A stretch of 13,810 bases of DNA from Thermodesulfobacteriota bacterium (GTDB taxonomy: Bacteria > Desulfobacterota_D > UBA1144 > Nemesobacterales > UBA2774): positions 1 through 13,810 of the forward strand of contig JBCCIH010000035.1 of the NCBI GenBank assembly GCA_039028315.1. Direction: 5' to 3'. Numbering within the stretch: the first letter of the stretch is position 1; the number at the start of each line of letters is the position of its first letter. Positions 4,082 to 13,810 of this stretch are shown here, in pieces. Under the pieces are notes generated by a model, which searched no databases, had not been told where the DNA came from, and worked only from the letters and a program-made list of their open reading frames with translations. Made by a program: the position numbers and the translations under genes.

Positions 4082-7000
4082 TGGTGTAGAAGCATATAAA
4101 TTTAGAAAGAGTTTTTCCAAAATACCATCTGTTCTAGAAATACCTCACCTGCTTGAAGTGCAAGTAGAATCCTACAAGGAATTTCTGCAAGCAAATACTG
4201 AGCCTGACCAAAGAGATGATTTTGGACTGCATAACGCTTTTAAAACAGTTTTTCCTATAGAGGACTATAACGAAAAAGCGTCTCTAGAATATATTAACTA
4301 CCGGCTTGATAGACCTAAATATGAAGCGGTAGAGTGCCGACTTAAGGGCTACACATATGTTGCGCCCTTATACGTTACTTTTAGACTCGTAATTTGGGAC
4401 ACGGAAACAAGCGATGAGCGGACTATTAGAGATGTAAAAGAACAAGAGGTCTATTTCGGCGAGATTCCGCTAATGACCCCTAATGGTTCATTTATTGTAA
4501 ACGGCACTGAGAGAGTTATTGTGAACCAGCTTCACCGCTCTCCTGGTGTATTTTTTGACCAAGTTAAAAATAAGGACAACAGCTCCGGAAGATCTTCATT
4601 TTCTGCCAGGATTGTTCCTCATGACGGCAGATGGATTGACTATGAGTTTGATTCAAAAGACCTTCTTCATGTAAGGATTGATAGGAAGAAAAAATTTCTT
4701 GTAACTGTGCTCTTAAAAGCGCTGGGTTATGATAACAAACAGATACTTCATCATTTCTATCCAGTAGAAAGTATTCATATCAGTTCTGATGGAATGACTA
4801 AAGATCTAAATTTTGATGTTCTTCCTTATCAAAGGTCCACAGCCGATATATTAGATCCTAAGAGCGGTGATGTATTAATTAAAAAGGGAAGAAGATTAGT
4901 ACGAAATCACATCGAGAAGTTAAAAACCGCAAAACTTAAGACAATACCTATAGACCCAAGTGAATTACTCGAAAAATTTGCGGCTGATGACATTGTAGAT
5001 AAAAAGACCGGTGAGGTTGTCGTTAATTTCAACGAATTAATTACAGAAGAAAAGCTGGATGAAATAAAAAACAGCGACGTATCTGAGTTAAAAGTATTCT
5101 ACATTGATAATATTTCTGTTGTTGCATCTCTGAGAAACACTGTGCTTGCTGATAAAGTAAATACAAGAGAAGAGGCGATAACTGAAATATATAAAAAATT
5201 CAGGCCAACAGACCCGCCAACACTCAGCGTTGCAGAGACGTTTTTTGAAAATATGTTTTTTAATCCAGACACATACAGACTTTCTCAGGTTGGCCGCCTA
5301 AAGATTAACTATAAGCTAAATCACGGGATTTCTGATGAAGTCTCAACATTAACCAAGGAAGACATTCTTGGAACAGTTGGATACCTTCTAGGACTAAGAG
5401 GCGGAAGGGGTGTCACCGATGACATCGACCACCTGGGAAATAGAAGAGTTAGAACAGTTGGCGAGCTAATTGAGGACAGATTCTACCACGGTCTTGAAAG
5501 ACTAGCGCGCTCAGTAAAAGAAAAAATGGGCTATCAGGCAGTAGAAAACTTAATGCCTAGTGAGCTCTTGATCCCTAAAACCGTAATAGCCGTGGTAAAA
5601 GAGTTCTTTGCTACAGGCCAATTATCACAGTTTATGGATCAGACTAATCCTCTCTCTGAGATTACACACAAAAGAAGATTAAGTGCGCTAGGGCCTGGAG
5701 GTCTGACGCGTGAGAGAGCAGGGTTTGAAGTAAGGGACGTACACTCATCCCACTACGGAAGAATATGTCCAATTGAAACCCCAGAAGGACCAAATATTGG
5801 TCTTATTTCAAGTCTTAGTACATATGGGAAAATTAATGATTTTGGTTTCATCCAAACTCCTTACAGGGTAGTAAAAAATGCCAGAGTTACCGATGAAATT
5901 ATATATATGAACGCACTTGCTGAAGAAAAATATATAATTGCACAGGCAAACGCTGCGCTTGATGAAAAAGGCAACTTTACATCTGAATTTATTTCTGCAA
6001 GACAAAGCGGTGAGTTTTTGATGGTAGAGCGTGAGAAGGTTGAGCTAATGGACGTATCGCCTGCTCAGCTAGTATCAGTTTCAGCATCGCTAATACCTTT
6101 CTTAGAGCACGATGATGCAAATAGGGCACTTATGGGCTCTAATATGCAACGTCAGGCCGTTCCGCTTATTAGAACCAGCGCTCCTATTGTGGGCACCGGG
6201 CTGGAAAACACGGTAGCCAAAGACTCAGGAGTTGCAGTGATAGCAAAAAGAGACGGAGTAGTAGAGTATGTTGATTCAGCCAGAATTGTCGTCAGCGCAT
6301 ATACAGAAAGCGGCTCAGATGAGGCCGGCGTTGATATGTATAACCTGCTTAAATTTCAAAAATCTAACCAAAGTACATGCTGGAATCAGATACCTATAGT
6401 TAAAAAAGGCCAGGTAATTAGATCTGGTCAGGTTATTGCAGATGGCCCTTCCACAGATCATGGAGAGCTTGCTCTTGGACAAAACGTCCTTGTAGCATTT
6501 ATGCCGTGGGGTGGATACAACTTTGAGGATGCTATCTTAATGAGCGAGAAGCTTGTAAAAGAAGATAGGTTTACCTCAATCCACATTGAAGAAGTTGAGT
6601 GTATAGCAAGAGAAACAAAACTAGGAAGAGAAGAAATAACAAGAGATATCCCAAACGTTAGTGAAGATGCCCTTAGAAACCTTGATGAGAGCGGTATTAT
6701 AAGAGTTGGCGCTGAGGTAAAACCGGGCGATATTATAGTAGGGAAAATTTCTCCAAAAGGAGAAACACAGCTATCTCCAGAAGAGCGTCTCCTAAGAGCT
6801 ATATTCGGTGATAAGGCAGGAGATGTTAAAGATACTTCGCTACGAGCTTCACCTGGAGTTTACGGAACTGTTATTGACGTCAAAATGCTTATATCCCGTG
6901 TAGTGGATAAAGACGACAGGGCAAAGAGTATTGAAGATTTTGAGGTAACACGTCTTGAGCATGACAGAGACGACGAGATTAAGATATTAAAAGATGATGC

Positions 7001-8183
7001 GCTTGAGAGAATTAAACCGCTTATAGTTGGTAAAACCTCAGCCGCAAAACTTACCGTTTCAAGAAAAACTGTCTTAAAACAGGGCGATAAAATTGAAGAA
7101 GAAACACTTCAAGGCGTGCCATTTGAAAAACTTGCTGACATAAGCATAGAAAAAGGCGCTAAAGCTGAAACAGAAATCAAACGTATCATAGAAAGAACAC
7201 TAGAACAAATCGATTTAACAAACGTAATTTATGATCAGAGAATATCTAAGCTAACTAAGCCGGATGAGCTGCCACCAGGAGTTCTTAAAGTAGTTAAGGT
7301 CAACATTGCTGTTAAAAGAAAACTGCAGGTTGGTGATAAGATGGCTGGTAGGCATGGAAACAAGGGTGTTATTTCAAAGATTCTCGCGGAAGAGGATATG
7401 CCTTATCTTCCAAACGGGTCACCTGTTGAAATGGTTCTAAACCCACTCGGTGTTCCATCAAGGATGAATGTAGGTCAGGTACTTGAGACCCATCTTGGAT
7501 GGGCAGGTAAAGAGCTTGGCCAGCAGCTTGATGACATCATGGAGAGGGAGTTCAGCCCTAAAGCGCTTAGATCAAAACTAAAAGATATATATGACAACGC
7601 TGAGACTAAAAAGCTAGTTGATAATCTCGACGATGATGAAGTCGTTGATATTGCAAGACGCTTAAGTAAAGGTGTTCCAGTCAGGTCTCCAGTTTTTGAC
7701 GGAGCCTCAGAAAAACAGATAAAAGAATTGTTATCAGAAACAGGTCTTCCTGAAGAAGGAAAGACCATCCTGTTTGATGGCCACACAGGAGAGCCTTTTG
7801 ATCAGAAGGTGACTGTGGGCGTTATGTATATGCTAAAACTGCATCACCTTGTTGAAGAAAAGATTCATGCAAGGGCTATCGGACCATACTCTCTAGTAAC
7901 TCAGCAGCCTCTTGGCGGTAAAGCGCATTTTGGTGGCCAGAGACTTGGAGAGATGGAAGTGTGGGCGCTAGAAGCATATGGCGCATCATATACACTTCAA
8001 GAGTTTTTAACAGTTAAATCAGACGACGTTATTGGAAGAACGAGAATCTTTGATTCTATCGTTAAAGGCGACATGAATTTTGAGCCTGGACTTCCAGAGT
8101 CATTTAAAGTACTGCAAAAAGAGCTTCAGGCACTTTCACTCGATGTTGATTTGCTTGAAGAAGATGAATTAGAAAGGGATTAA
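4071..8183 (+). CDS. rpoB: DNA-directed RNA polymerase subunit beta
   Basis: This 1370-residue protein is the beta subunit of RNA polymerase and is colinear with E. coli RpoB (1342). It starts at a TTG codon. An SI1-type insertion lies at about residues 229-345, and an SI2-type insertion follows the SPEERLLRAIFGDKAGD segment, before the KVNIAVKRKLQVGDKMAGRHGNKG region. Lysines 1090 and 1098 in that region correspond to E. coli K1065 and K1073 at the active centre. The rifampicin pocket (residues about 517-541) keeps the sensitive residues Q520, D523, H533 and S538, with Thr525 where E. coli has Asn518; sensitivity is predicted. ETPEGPNIGL and NFEDAILMSE are standard. rpoC follows after 29 bp. 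The preceding structured spacer may control its expression separately from rplL. Confidence 0.98.
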   Translation: MSLDGVEAYKFRKSFSKIPSVLEIPHLLEVQVESYKEFLQANTEPDQRDDFGLHNAFKTVFPIEDYNEKASLEYINYRLDRPKYEAVECRLKGYTYVAPLYVTFRLVIWDTETSDERTIRDVKEQEVYFGEIPLMTPNGSFIVNGTERVIVNQLHRSPGVFFDQVKNKDNSSGRSSFSARIVPHDGRWIDYEFDSKDLLHVRIDRKKKFLVTVLLKALGYDNKQILHHFYPVESIHISSDGMTKDLNFDVLPYQRSTADILDPKSGDVLIKKGRRLVRNHIEKLKTAKLKTIPIDPSELLEKFAADDIVDKKTGEVVVNFNELITEEKLDEIKNSDVSELKVFYIDNISVVASLRNTVLADKVNTREEAITEIYKKFRPTDPPTLSVAETFFENMFFNPDTYRLSQVGRLKINYKLNHGISDEVSTLTKEDILGTVGYLLGLRGGRGVTDDIDHLGNRRVRTVGELIEDRFYHGLERLARSVKEKMGYQAVENLMPSELLIPKTVIAVVKEFFATGQLSQFMDQTNPLSEITHKRRLSALGPGGLTRERAGFEVRDVHSSHYGRICPIETPEGPNIGLISSLSTYGKINDFGFIQTPYRVVKNARVTDEIIYMNALAEEKYIIAQANAALDEKGNFTSEFISARQSGEFLMVEREKVELMDVSPAQLVSVSASLIPFLEHDDANRALMGSNMQRQAVPLIRTSAPIVGTGLENTVAKDSGVAVIAKRDGVVEYVDSARIVVSAYTESGSDEAGVDMYNLLKFQKSNQSTCWNQIPIVKKGQVIRSGQVIADGPSTDHGELALGQNVLVAFMPWGGYNFEDAILMSEKLVKEDRFTSIHIEEVECIARETKLGREEITRDIPNVSEDALRNLDESGIIRVGAEVKPGDIIVGKISPKGETQLSPEERLLRAIFGDKAGDVKDTSLRASPGVYGTVIDVKMLISRVVDKDDRAKSIEDFEVTRLEHDRDDEIKILKDDALERIKPLIVGKTSAAKLTVSRKTVLKQGDKIEEETLQGVPFEKLADISIEKGAKAETEIKRIIERTLEQIDLTNVIYDQRISKLTKPDELPPGVLKVVKVNIAVKRKLQVGDKMAGRHGNKGVISKILAEEDMPYLPNGSPVEMVLNPLGVPSRMNVGQVLETHLGWAGKELGQQLDDIMEREFSPKALRSKLKDIYDNAETKKLVDNLDDDEVVDIARRLSKGVPVRSPVFDGASEKQIKELLSETGLPEEGKTILFDGHTGEPFDQKVTVGVMYMLKLHHLVEEKIHARAIGPYSLVTQQPLGGKAHFGGQRLGEMEVWALEAYGASYTLQEFLTVKSDDVIGRTRIFDSIVKGDMNFEPGLPESFKVLQKELQALSLDVDLLEEDELERD

Positions 8184-8212
8184 GAATTTCAAAATACAAA
8201 GGGAGGTAAAAC

Positions 8213-11200
8213 GTGGACGTAGATACCCTTTTTGAAAAACCAAAAAATCCTTCAGAGTATTCTGCGGTTAAAATCTCAATAGCATCACCTGAGAAGATCA
8301 AAGAATGGTCTAATGGTGAAGTAAGAAAACCGGAGACTATCAATTACAGGACATTCAAACCTGAGAGAAGCGGTTTGTTCTGCGCCAAGATTTTTGGCCC
8401 TGTAAAAGATTATGAGTGTACTTGCGGAAAATATAAAAGATTAAAACACAGAGGAATCACCTGTGAGAAATGCGGAGTTGAAGTAATTTCTTCTAAGGTA
8501 AGAAGAGAGAGAATGGCTCATATTGAGCTTTCTTCACCTGTTGCTCACATCTGGTTTCTAAGAAGCATACCTTCACGAATTGGGATGCTGCTAGACATGA
8601 CTCTTAAAGATCTTGAGAAAGCTCTTTACTACGAGTCATACGTTGTAGTAGACCCAGGCGGGACTCCTCTTAAATTTGCAGAGGTCCTAAGTGAGGATAA
8701 ATACAGAAAAGCTGTAGAAGAGTATGGCCACAGTTTCAGAGTCGGAATGGGCGCTGAAACAGTAAGGGAGATGCTCAAGAAAATTGATCTAATGGAGCTC
8801 TCAGAAGAGCTCAGATTAGAGATGAAAAATACATCTTCTCCAATTAAAAGGGCCAGAATTGCAAAAAGACTAAGAATCAGTGAGGCGTTTAGAAAATCAA
8901 AGAACCGCCCTGAGTGGATGATTCTTACAAGAATCCCGGTTCTGCCTCCGGACCTAAGGCCGCTTGTTCCATTAGACGGTGGAAGGTTTGCTACTTCTGA
9001 TCTAAACGATCTTTACAGACGTGTTATAAACAGAAATAACAGACTTAAAAAACTGCTTGAACTTGGAGCTCCTGATATCATCGTTAGAAACGAGAAACGT
9101 ATGCTTCAGGAATCAGTTGACGCTCTACTTGAGAACGGACGTAGAGGAAGACCAGTACTTGGTCATAACCACCGTCCGCTTAAGAGCTTAAGCGATATCA
9201 TTAAAGGAAAACAGGGACGTTTCAGACAGAACCTACTTGGTAAGAGGGTCGATTACTCTGGACGTTCAGTGATAACAGTAGGACCTGAGCTTAAGCTTCA
9301 TCAGTGCGGAATTCCAAAGCAGATGGGTCTTGAGCTATTTAGACCATTTATCTATCAAAAGCTAGAGAAATGGGGAGCTGCTGCGACTATTAAAATCGCT
9401 AAAAAATTGGTTGAACAAGAAGCTCCTATAGTTTGGGACGCGCTTGATGAGGTTATTAAAGAGCACCCGGTGCTACTAAACCGTGCTCCAACACTTCACA
9501 GGTTAAGTATCCAGGCATTTGAGCCGATACTAATTGAAGATAAAGCTATTCAGATTCACCCACTTGTCTGCCCAGCATACAACGCAGACTTTGACGGTGA
9601 CCAAATGGCTGTGCATGTGCCTCTATCAATTGAGGCTCAGACAGAGTGTAGGGCTCTTGTTATGTCCACAAACAATATCTTGTCCCCAGCACACGGAAAG
9701 CCAATTATTCTTCCAACTCAAGACATTGTTCTTGGGATTTACTATATGACAAGGGATGTGGCCTTTGATAAGGGAGATGGAAAAATATTCTCCACTATAG
9801 ATGAAGTACAAATGGCTTATGACTCTGGAGAAGTAGGAATACATGCGAAGATAAAAATCAGAATTAACGATACAATGTATGAAACCACTGTTGGAAGAGT
9901 CTTCCTATACGACATTATGCCTGAGGGAATACCTTTTGAATTGGTAAACAGGGTAATGACAAAAAGAGCTTCCGAGGACCTTGTTGATAGCTGTTTTAGG
10001 GTCTCTGGTGGCAAGAGCACAGTAATTCTTGCAGATCGTATGAGAACCTTAGGATTTAAGTATTCTACAAGATCAGGTATTTCAATTGCTATTGATGATA
10101 TGAAGATACCCGATGCAAAAAAAGATATGTTACAAAATGCCCAGGATGAGGTACTAAAAGTACAAACTCAGTACTCACAGGGTCTCATTACTGATGGTGA
10201 GAGATACAATAAAGTAATTGATATCTGGGCACGTACCAGTGATGACGTGGCTCAGGAAATGATGAAAGATATCACATTTGAAGAATTAGTAGATAGTGAA
10301 GGTGATATGAAAAAGGGTGCTAGCTCCAATCCAATCTATATGATGATCGACTCTGGAGCAAGAGGTTCTCAGACTCAGGTTCGTCAGCTAGCAGGTATGA
10401 GGGGCCTTATGGCTAAGCCTTCTGGTGAGATTATTGAGACTCCTATCACCTCAAACTTCCGCGAGGGATTAACTGTGCTCCAGTACTTTATTTCTACTCA
10501 CGGAGCTCGTAAGGGACTTGCGGATACAGCGTTAAAAACTGCGAATGCAGGATACTTAACCAGGCGTCTTATTGATGTTGCACAGGACGTTATGATTAAA
10601 GAATATGACTGCGGAACAGCTGAAGGTATTACAGTGAGTGACCTTGTAGAAGGCGGCGAGATTATTGAGCGCGTTGGTGAGAGGGTGCTCGGAAGGGTTA
10701 CTTGCGATGATATTATTGACCCAGTAAGCGGAGATGTAATTGTAAAAGCCAACAATGAAATAGACGAGGCTGCAGCTTCCAAGATTGACGAAGCCGGAAG
10801 TATTACAGAGGTTCGGATCAGATCAGTTCTTACTTGCGAAACTAGAATAGGTGTTTGTGTCCTTTGCTACGGAAGGAACCTGGCAACCGGTAAACTTGTG
10901 AACATTGGTGAGGCTGTAGGAATTATCGCAGCTCAGTCAATCGGTGAGCCCGGAACCCAGTTAACTATGAGAACGTTCCACATTGGTGGTGCTGCTAGTC
11001 AGAGGGCTGCTGAAAGTACACTTGAAAATACCCATGAGGGTGAAGTTCAGTTCAGCGGTATAAGAACAGTAACATCAAGTGATGGAAGCCTTGTTGTTGT
11101 AAATAGAACTGGGACACTAATAATTGTTGACGACAAGGGTTATGAAAGAGAGAGATATCCTCTAGCACTTGGAGCTAAGCTTAAAGTAGCTGAAGGGGAG

Positions 11201-12298
11201 AAAGTGAAAGAAGGTCAGCTTCTTGCTGAGTGGGATCCTTATACAACTCCATTTATCTCTGAGTTTAACGGAACTGTTGGTTTTGTTGACTTAGAACAAG
11301 GAGTAACCCTAAAAGAACAAGTTGACGAAGTTACTGGTATCTATAAAAAAGTTGTAATTGAATCTAAAAACCTAGATGCTCACCCAGGTCTTGTGATAAA
11401 GACTGATGAAGGAAAGAGCATACAATATTCACTTCCAATTGGAGCCATCATCGAAGTTAATGAGGGTGATAAGGTTAGTGCTGGAGACATTTTTGCTAAG
11501 ATTGCAAGAGCTACAGCGAAAACCAAGGATATCACTGGTGGTCTGCCAAGGGTTGCTGAGCTATTTGAGGCACGACTTCCAAAAGATCCAGCTGTTGTCA
11601 CGGAAATCGATGGTGTCGTTTCATATGGCAAGGACGTAAAAGGTAAGAGAAGAGTAGTGGTTACTCCTGAAGTGGGAGAGCCTAAAGAATATCTAGCCCC
11701 AAGAGGTAAGCATATTCTTGTAAGAGAAGGTGAGCAGGTTACATCAGGTGATCAGCTTGTAGACGGCTCTGTTAATCCGCATGACATCTTAAGAATTCGG
11801 GGTGAGCGTGCGTTAACCAGATATCTAGTGGATGAAATCCAAGAGGTATATAGACTTCAGGGTGTTAAAATTAACGATAAACACATCGAGGCCATAGTAA
11901 GGCAGATGTTAAAAAGAGTTAGGATCAAAGATCCGGGTGATACAATTCTTCTCGTTGGAGAGGCTATTGAGAAGCACGTGTTCTTTGAAGAAAACGAAAG
12001 GGTAATTGAGCAGGGCGGTAGACCTGCATCAGCTGAGCCTCTACTTCTTGGTATCACAAGGGCATCACTTAGTACTGATAGCTGGCTTTCTGCGGCATCA
12101 TTCCAGGAAACAACAAGGGTGCTAACAGAAGCTGCTTGTGAGGGTAAAGAGGACTACCTAAGAGGCCTTAAAGAAAATGTTATTATGGGAAGACTTATAC
12201 CTGCGGGTACCGGACTTCCGATTTACAGAAACATTGATGTTGAAGTGCCAGTTCTAGAAGTTCCGGTTCCAACTGCTACCGCAGCTGAAGAAGAATAA
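8213..12298 (+). CDS. rpoC: DNA-directed RNA polymerase subunit beta'
   Basis: This 1361-residue protein is beta', the catalytic partner of RpoB. It starts at GTG 8213, with GGGAGGT at 8201-8207. Zinc site 1 is C69, C71, C84 and C87. The catalytic NADFDGD motif is at 457-463, and its aspartates D459, D461 and D463 hold the active-site magnesium. Zinc site 2 is C800, C875, C882 and C885. The bridge helix follows DSGARGS. The trigger loop begins at QLTMRTFHIGG (916-926), with His923 equivalent to E. coli H936, and resumes at ITGGLPRVAELFEAR (from 1107). The roughly 170 residues between are an SI3-type insertion of sandwich-barrel hybrid motifs. One oddity is WSNGEV near residues 32-37, where Phe, Tyr or His is usual in place of Asn. 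The tail is short and acidic. Confidence 0.98.
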   Translation: MDVDTLFEKPKNPSEYSAVKISIASPEKIKEWSNGEVRKPETINYRTFKPERSGLFCAKIFGPVKDYECTCGKYKRLKHRGITCEKCGVEVISSKVRRERMAHIELSSPVAHIWFLRSIPSRIGMLLDMTLKDLEKALYYESYVVVDPGGTPLKFAEVLSEDKYRKAVEEYGHSFRVGMGAETVREMLKKIDLMELSEELRLEMKNTSSPIKRARIAKRLRISEAFRKSKNRPEWMILTRIPVLPPDLRPLVPLDGGRFATSDLNDLYRRVINRNNRLKKLLELGAPDIIVRNEKRMLQESVDALLENGRRGRPVLGHNHRPLKSLSDIIKGKQGRFRQNLLGKRVDYSGRSVITVGPELKLHQCGIPKQMGLELFRPFIYQKLEKWGAAATIKIAKKLVEQEAPIVWDALDEVIKEHPVLLNRAPTLHRLSIQAFEPILIEDKAIQIHPLVCPAYNADFDGDQMAVHVPLSIEAQTECRALVMSTNNILSPAHGKPIILPTQDIVLGIYYMTRDVAFDKGDGKIFSTIDEVQMAYDSGEVGIHAKIKIRINDTMYETTVGRVFLYDIMPEGIPFELVNRVMTKRASEDLVDSCFRVSGGKSTVILADRMRTLGFKYSTRSGISIAIDDMKIPDAKKDMLQNAQDEVLKVQTQYSQGLITDGERYNKVIDIWARTSDDVAQEMMKDITFEELVDSEGDMKKGASSNPIYMMIDSGARGSQTQVRQLAGMRGLMAKPSGEIIETPITSNFREGLTVLQYFISTHGARKGLADTALKTANAGYLTRRLIDVAQDVMIKEYDCGTAEGITVSDLVEGGEIIERVGERVLGRVTCDDIIDPVSGDVIVKANNEIDEAAASKIDEAGSITEVRIRSVLTCETRIGVCVLCYGRNLATGKLVNIGEAVGIIAAQSIGEPGTQLTMRTFHIGGAASQRAAESTLENTHEGEVQFSGIRTVTSSDGSLVVVNRTGTLIIVDDKGYERERYPLALGAKLKVAEGEKVKEGQLLAEWDPYTTPFISEFNGTVGFVDLEQGVTLKEQVDEVTGIYKKVVIESKNLDAHPGLVIKTDEGKSIQYSLPIGAIIEVNEGDKVSAGDIFAKIARATAKTKDITGGLPRVAELFEARLPKDPAVVTEIDGVVSYGKDVKGKRRVVVTPEVGEPKEYLAPRGKHILVREGEQVTSGDQLVDGSVNPHDILRIRGERALTRYLVDEIQEVYRLQGVKINDKHIEAIVRQMLKRVRIKDPGDTILLVGEAIEKHVFFEENERVIEQGGRPASAEPLLLGITRASLSTDSWLSAASFQETTRVLTEAACEGKEDYLRGLKENVIMGRLIPAGTGLPIYRNIDVEVPVLEVPVPTATAAEEE

Positions 12299-12306
12299 GA
12301 AAATAA

Positions 12307-12343
12307 AAGCGGGGCAAGGCTGAAATCTGGCTTTGCCCCACTT
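12307..12343 (+). terminator. GC-rich hairpin after rpoC without a clear T-run
   Basis: GGGGCAA (12311-12317) pairs perfectly with TTGCCCC (12333-12339), extended inward by G-U, G-C and C-G pairs to a loop around 12321-12329. Past a C-A mismatch it extends outward by three pairs (12307-12309 with 12341-12343). The downstream bases are TTAATCTAATTC rather than a run of T, so a standard intrinsic terminator is not complete. It begins 8 bp after the rpoC stop and may end, attenuate or protect the rpoBC message before valS. Confidence 0.6.
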
Positions 12344-12371
12344 AATCTAATTCAGTATCCACTAACTTAAA

Positions 12372-13810
12372 ATGTCAGATACAGCTAAAACCGAAATGGA
12401 TAAAGTTTATGATCCAAAGAAGGTTGAAGATAAATGGTATGAAGATTGGATTTCAAAAGGCTACTATAAGTCTGATGCATCTTCTGACAAACCGTCATTT
12501 ACAATTGTAATCCCTCCTCCTAATGTGACTGGTTCTCTTCACATTGGGCACGCACTAAACAACACACTTCAGGATATTCTGATCCGCTATAAGCGCATGA
12601 AAGGTTTTGATGCCCTTTGGGTTCCGGGTACAGATCATGCCGGGATCGCAACTCAGATGATGGTTGAAAGGGAGCTTGTAAAAGAAAACACATCCAGGGC
12701 AGAGATGGGAAGAGATGCCTTTTTAGAACGCGTTTGGAAGTGGAAAGAAGAATCAGGGGATACAATTACGCGTCAGCTACGCAGCCTGGGAGCACTTCCT
12801 GATTGGGACAAAGAAAGATTTACTATGGATGAAGGTCTTTCGGCTGCAGTGAGAAAAGTATTTGTGGATCTTTATGATCAGGGGCTTATTTATAAAGACA
12901 AAAGACTTGTTAATTGGGACCCAAAACTCTGCACCGCAATATCTGATCTCGAAGTAGAACAAAGAGAATCGAACGGCCACCTTTGGCATTTTAAATATCC
13001 AATAGAAGACAGCGAAGATCAGTATATAACTGTTGCGACAACCAGACCGGAAACGATGCTTGGTGATACAGGGGTTGCAGTTCATCCTGACGATGACCGC
13101 TATAAGGATTTAGTGGGCAAAAATGTCATACTTCCGTTAGTTGGACGTAAGATCCCAATAGTTGCAGATGAGTACAGTGATCCTGAAAAAGGCACAGGAG
13201 CAGTAAAAATTACACCTGCTCATGATTTTAATGATTTCGAGGTAGGGCAGAGGCAAAACCTTGAAATGATTAATATTTTTGACTCAACTGCACACTTGAA
13301 TGAAAATGTTCCCGAGGTCTATAGAGGTCTTGAGCGTTTTCAAGCCAGAAAGAAAATAATAGAAGATATGGAAAACCTAGGTCTATTAGCCGAGATTGAG
13401 GGCACAGTTCACACAGTCCCCTACGGCGATAGGTCTGCTGTTGTTATAGAACCATGGCTCACAGACCAGTGGTATGTCGATGCTGAAAAATTGGCAGTAG
13501 AAGCCATAGCTTGTGTAGAGGACGGCAGGGTTAAATTCATACCTAAGTACTGGGAAAGAACTTATTTTGAGTGGCTACGCAACATTGAGCCTTGGTGCAT
13601 ATCCCGTCAGCTATGGTGGGGTCATCAAATACCGGCTTGGTATGGTCCTGATGGTAAAGTTTTTGTAAAAGAAACTAAGGAACTAGCCTTACAAGCTGCA
13701 AAAGAGAACTATGGTAAAGATGTAGAATTAAGCCGCGATCCTGACGTGTTGGATACATGGTTTTCTTCTGGGCTGTGGCCATTTTCAACTCTTGGCTGGC
13801 CTGAGAAAAC
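12372..13810 (+). CDS. valS: Valyl-tRNA synthetase, N-terminal half (3' truncated by window)
   Basis: An open frame of 479 codons runs off the window. It is class I valyl-tRNA synthetase, which charges tRNA-Val and edits mischarged threonine. HIGH is at residues 57-60, preceded by the conserved PPPNVTGSL. The CP1 editing domain includes TTRPETMLGDTGVAVHPDD (from 223) and GTGAVKITPAHDFND. Later marks are DRSAVVIEPWLTDQWYV, WCISRQLWWGHQIPAWY and DVLDTWFSSGLWPFSTLGWP. The KMSKS loop, anticodon-binding domain and C-terminal coiled coil lie beyond the window; the full protein should be about 900-950 residues. It resembles the E. coli enzyme closely. The start is uncertain: ATG 12372 gives eight more residues than ATG 12396, whose product aligns with the E. 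coli N-terminus, and neither has a clear ribosome-binding site. Confidence 0.96.
   Translation, partial: MSDTAKTEMDKVYDPKKVEDKWYEDWISKGYYKSDASSDKPSFTIVIPPPNVTGSLHIGHALNNTLQDILIRYKRMKGFDALWVPGTDHAGIATQMMVERELVKENTSRAEMGRDAFLERVWKWKEESGDTITRQLRSLGALPDWDKERFTMDEGLSAAVRKVFVDLYDQGLIYKDKRLVNWDPKLCTAISDLEVEQRESNGHLWHFKYPIEDSEDQYITVATTRPETMLGDTGVAVHPDDDRYKDLVGKNVILPLVGRKIPIVADEYSDPEKGTGAVKITPAHDFNDFEVGQRQNLEMINIFDSTAHLNENVPEVYRGLERFQARKKIIEDMENLGLLAEIEGTVHTVPYGDRSAVVIEPWLTDQWYVDAEKLAVEAIACVEDGRVKFIPKYWERTYFEWLRNIEPWCISRQLWWGHQIPAWYGPDGKVFVKETKELALQAAKENYGKDVELSRDPDVLDTWFSSGLWPFSTLGWPEK

Noticed and set aside
9534..9749. Out-of-frame + strand frames inside rpoC (9534-9749 and 11406-11639)
   Set aside because: Both lie within conserved rpoC sequence, have low-quality compositions and no plausible independent start signals.

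Overview
This window is a conserved translation/transcription core locus with every gene on the + strand. In order it holds: the 3' end of tuf (EF-Tu), rpmG (L33), tRNA-Trp(CCA), secE, nusG, rplK, rplA, rplJ, rplL, rpoB, rpoC and the first half of valS. I see no mobile element, CRISPR array or sign of recent transfer. The long open frames on the other strand and in other frames are shadows of these genes.

The sequence is moderately AT-rich with heavy AGA arginine use. RpoB carries insertions equivalent to E. coli SI1 and SI2, and RpoC carries the SI3-type insertion inside the trigger loop. The RpoC N-terminus and the tuf-rpmG-trnW-secE-nusG order look like deltaproteobacteria and related Gram-negative phyla. 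The lineage cannot be fixed from this window. The usual downstream str genes (rpsL, rpsG, fusA) are absent after rpoC, and valS takes their place.

Layout: 1-394 is tuf end, rpmG and tRNA-Trp. A 101-bp spacer (395-495) may hold a weak promoter. 496-3807 is a tight secE-nusG-rplKAJL run. The next 263 bp (3808-4070) are non-coding, and rpoB-rpoC (4071-12298) follow. A 73-bp spacer with a GC-rich hairpin precedes valS (12372 to the window end). The genes jointly make the protein-export channel subunit SecE, the elongation factor NusG, the L1 and L10-L12 stalks of the 50S subunit, and the two large RNA polymerase subunits.

Two things stand out. First, the rplL-rpoB spacer is bracketed by a 16-position inverted repeat (3801-3816 with 3969-3984; 14 Watson-Crick pairs, one G-U, one mismatch) that starts inside the last codons of rplL. 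Within it, two more inverted repeats interlock in the order A-B-A'-B', which gives a pseudoknot or two linked helices. This looks like a structured cis-acting RNA placed to set RNA polymerase expression relative to ribosomal proteins; its function is inference. Second, L10 has a 107-residue, strongly acidic, low-complexity C-terminal tail built largely from about six nine-residue repeats. It sits just after the helix that normally carries L12 dimers.
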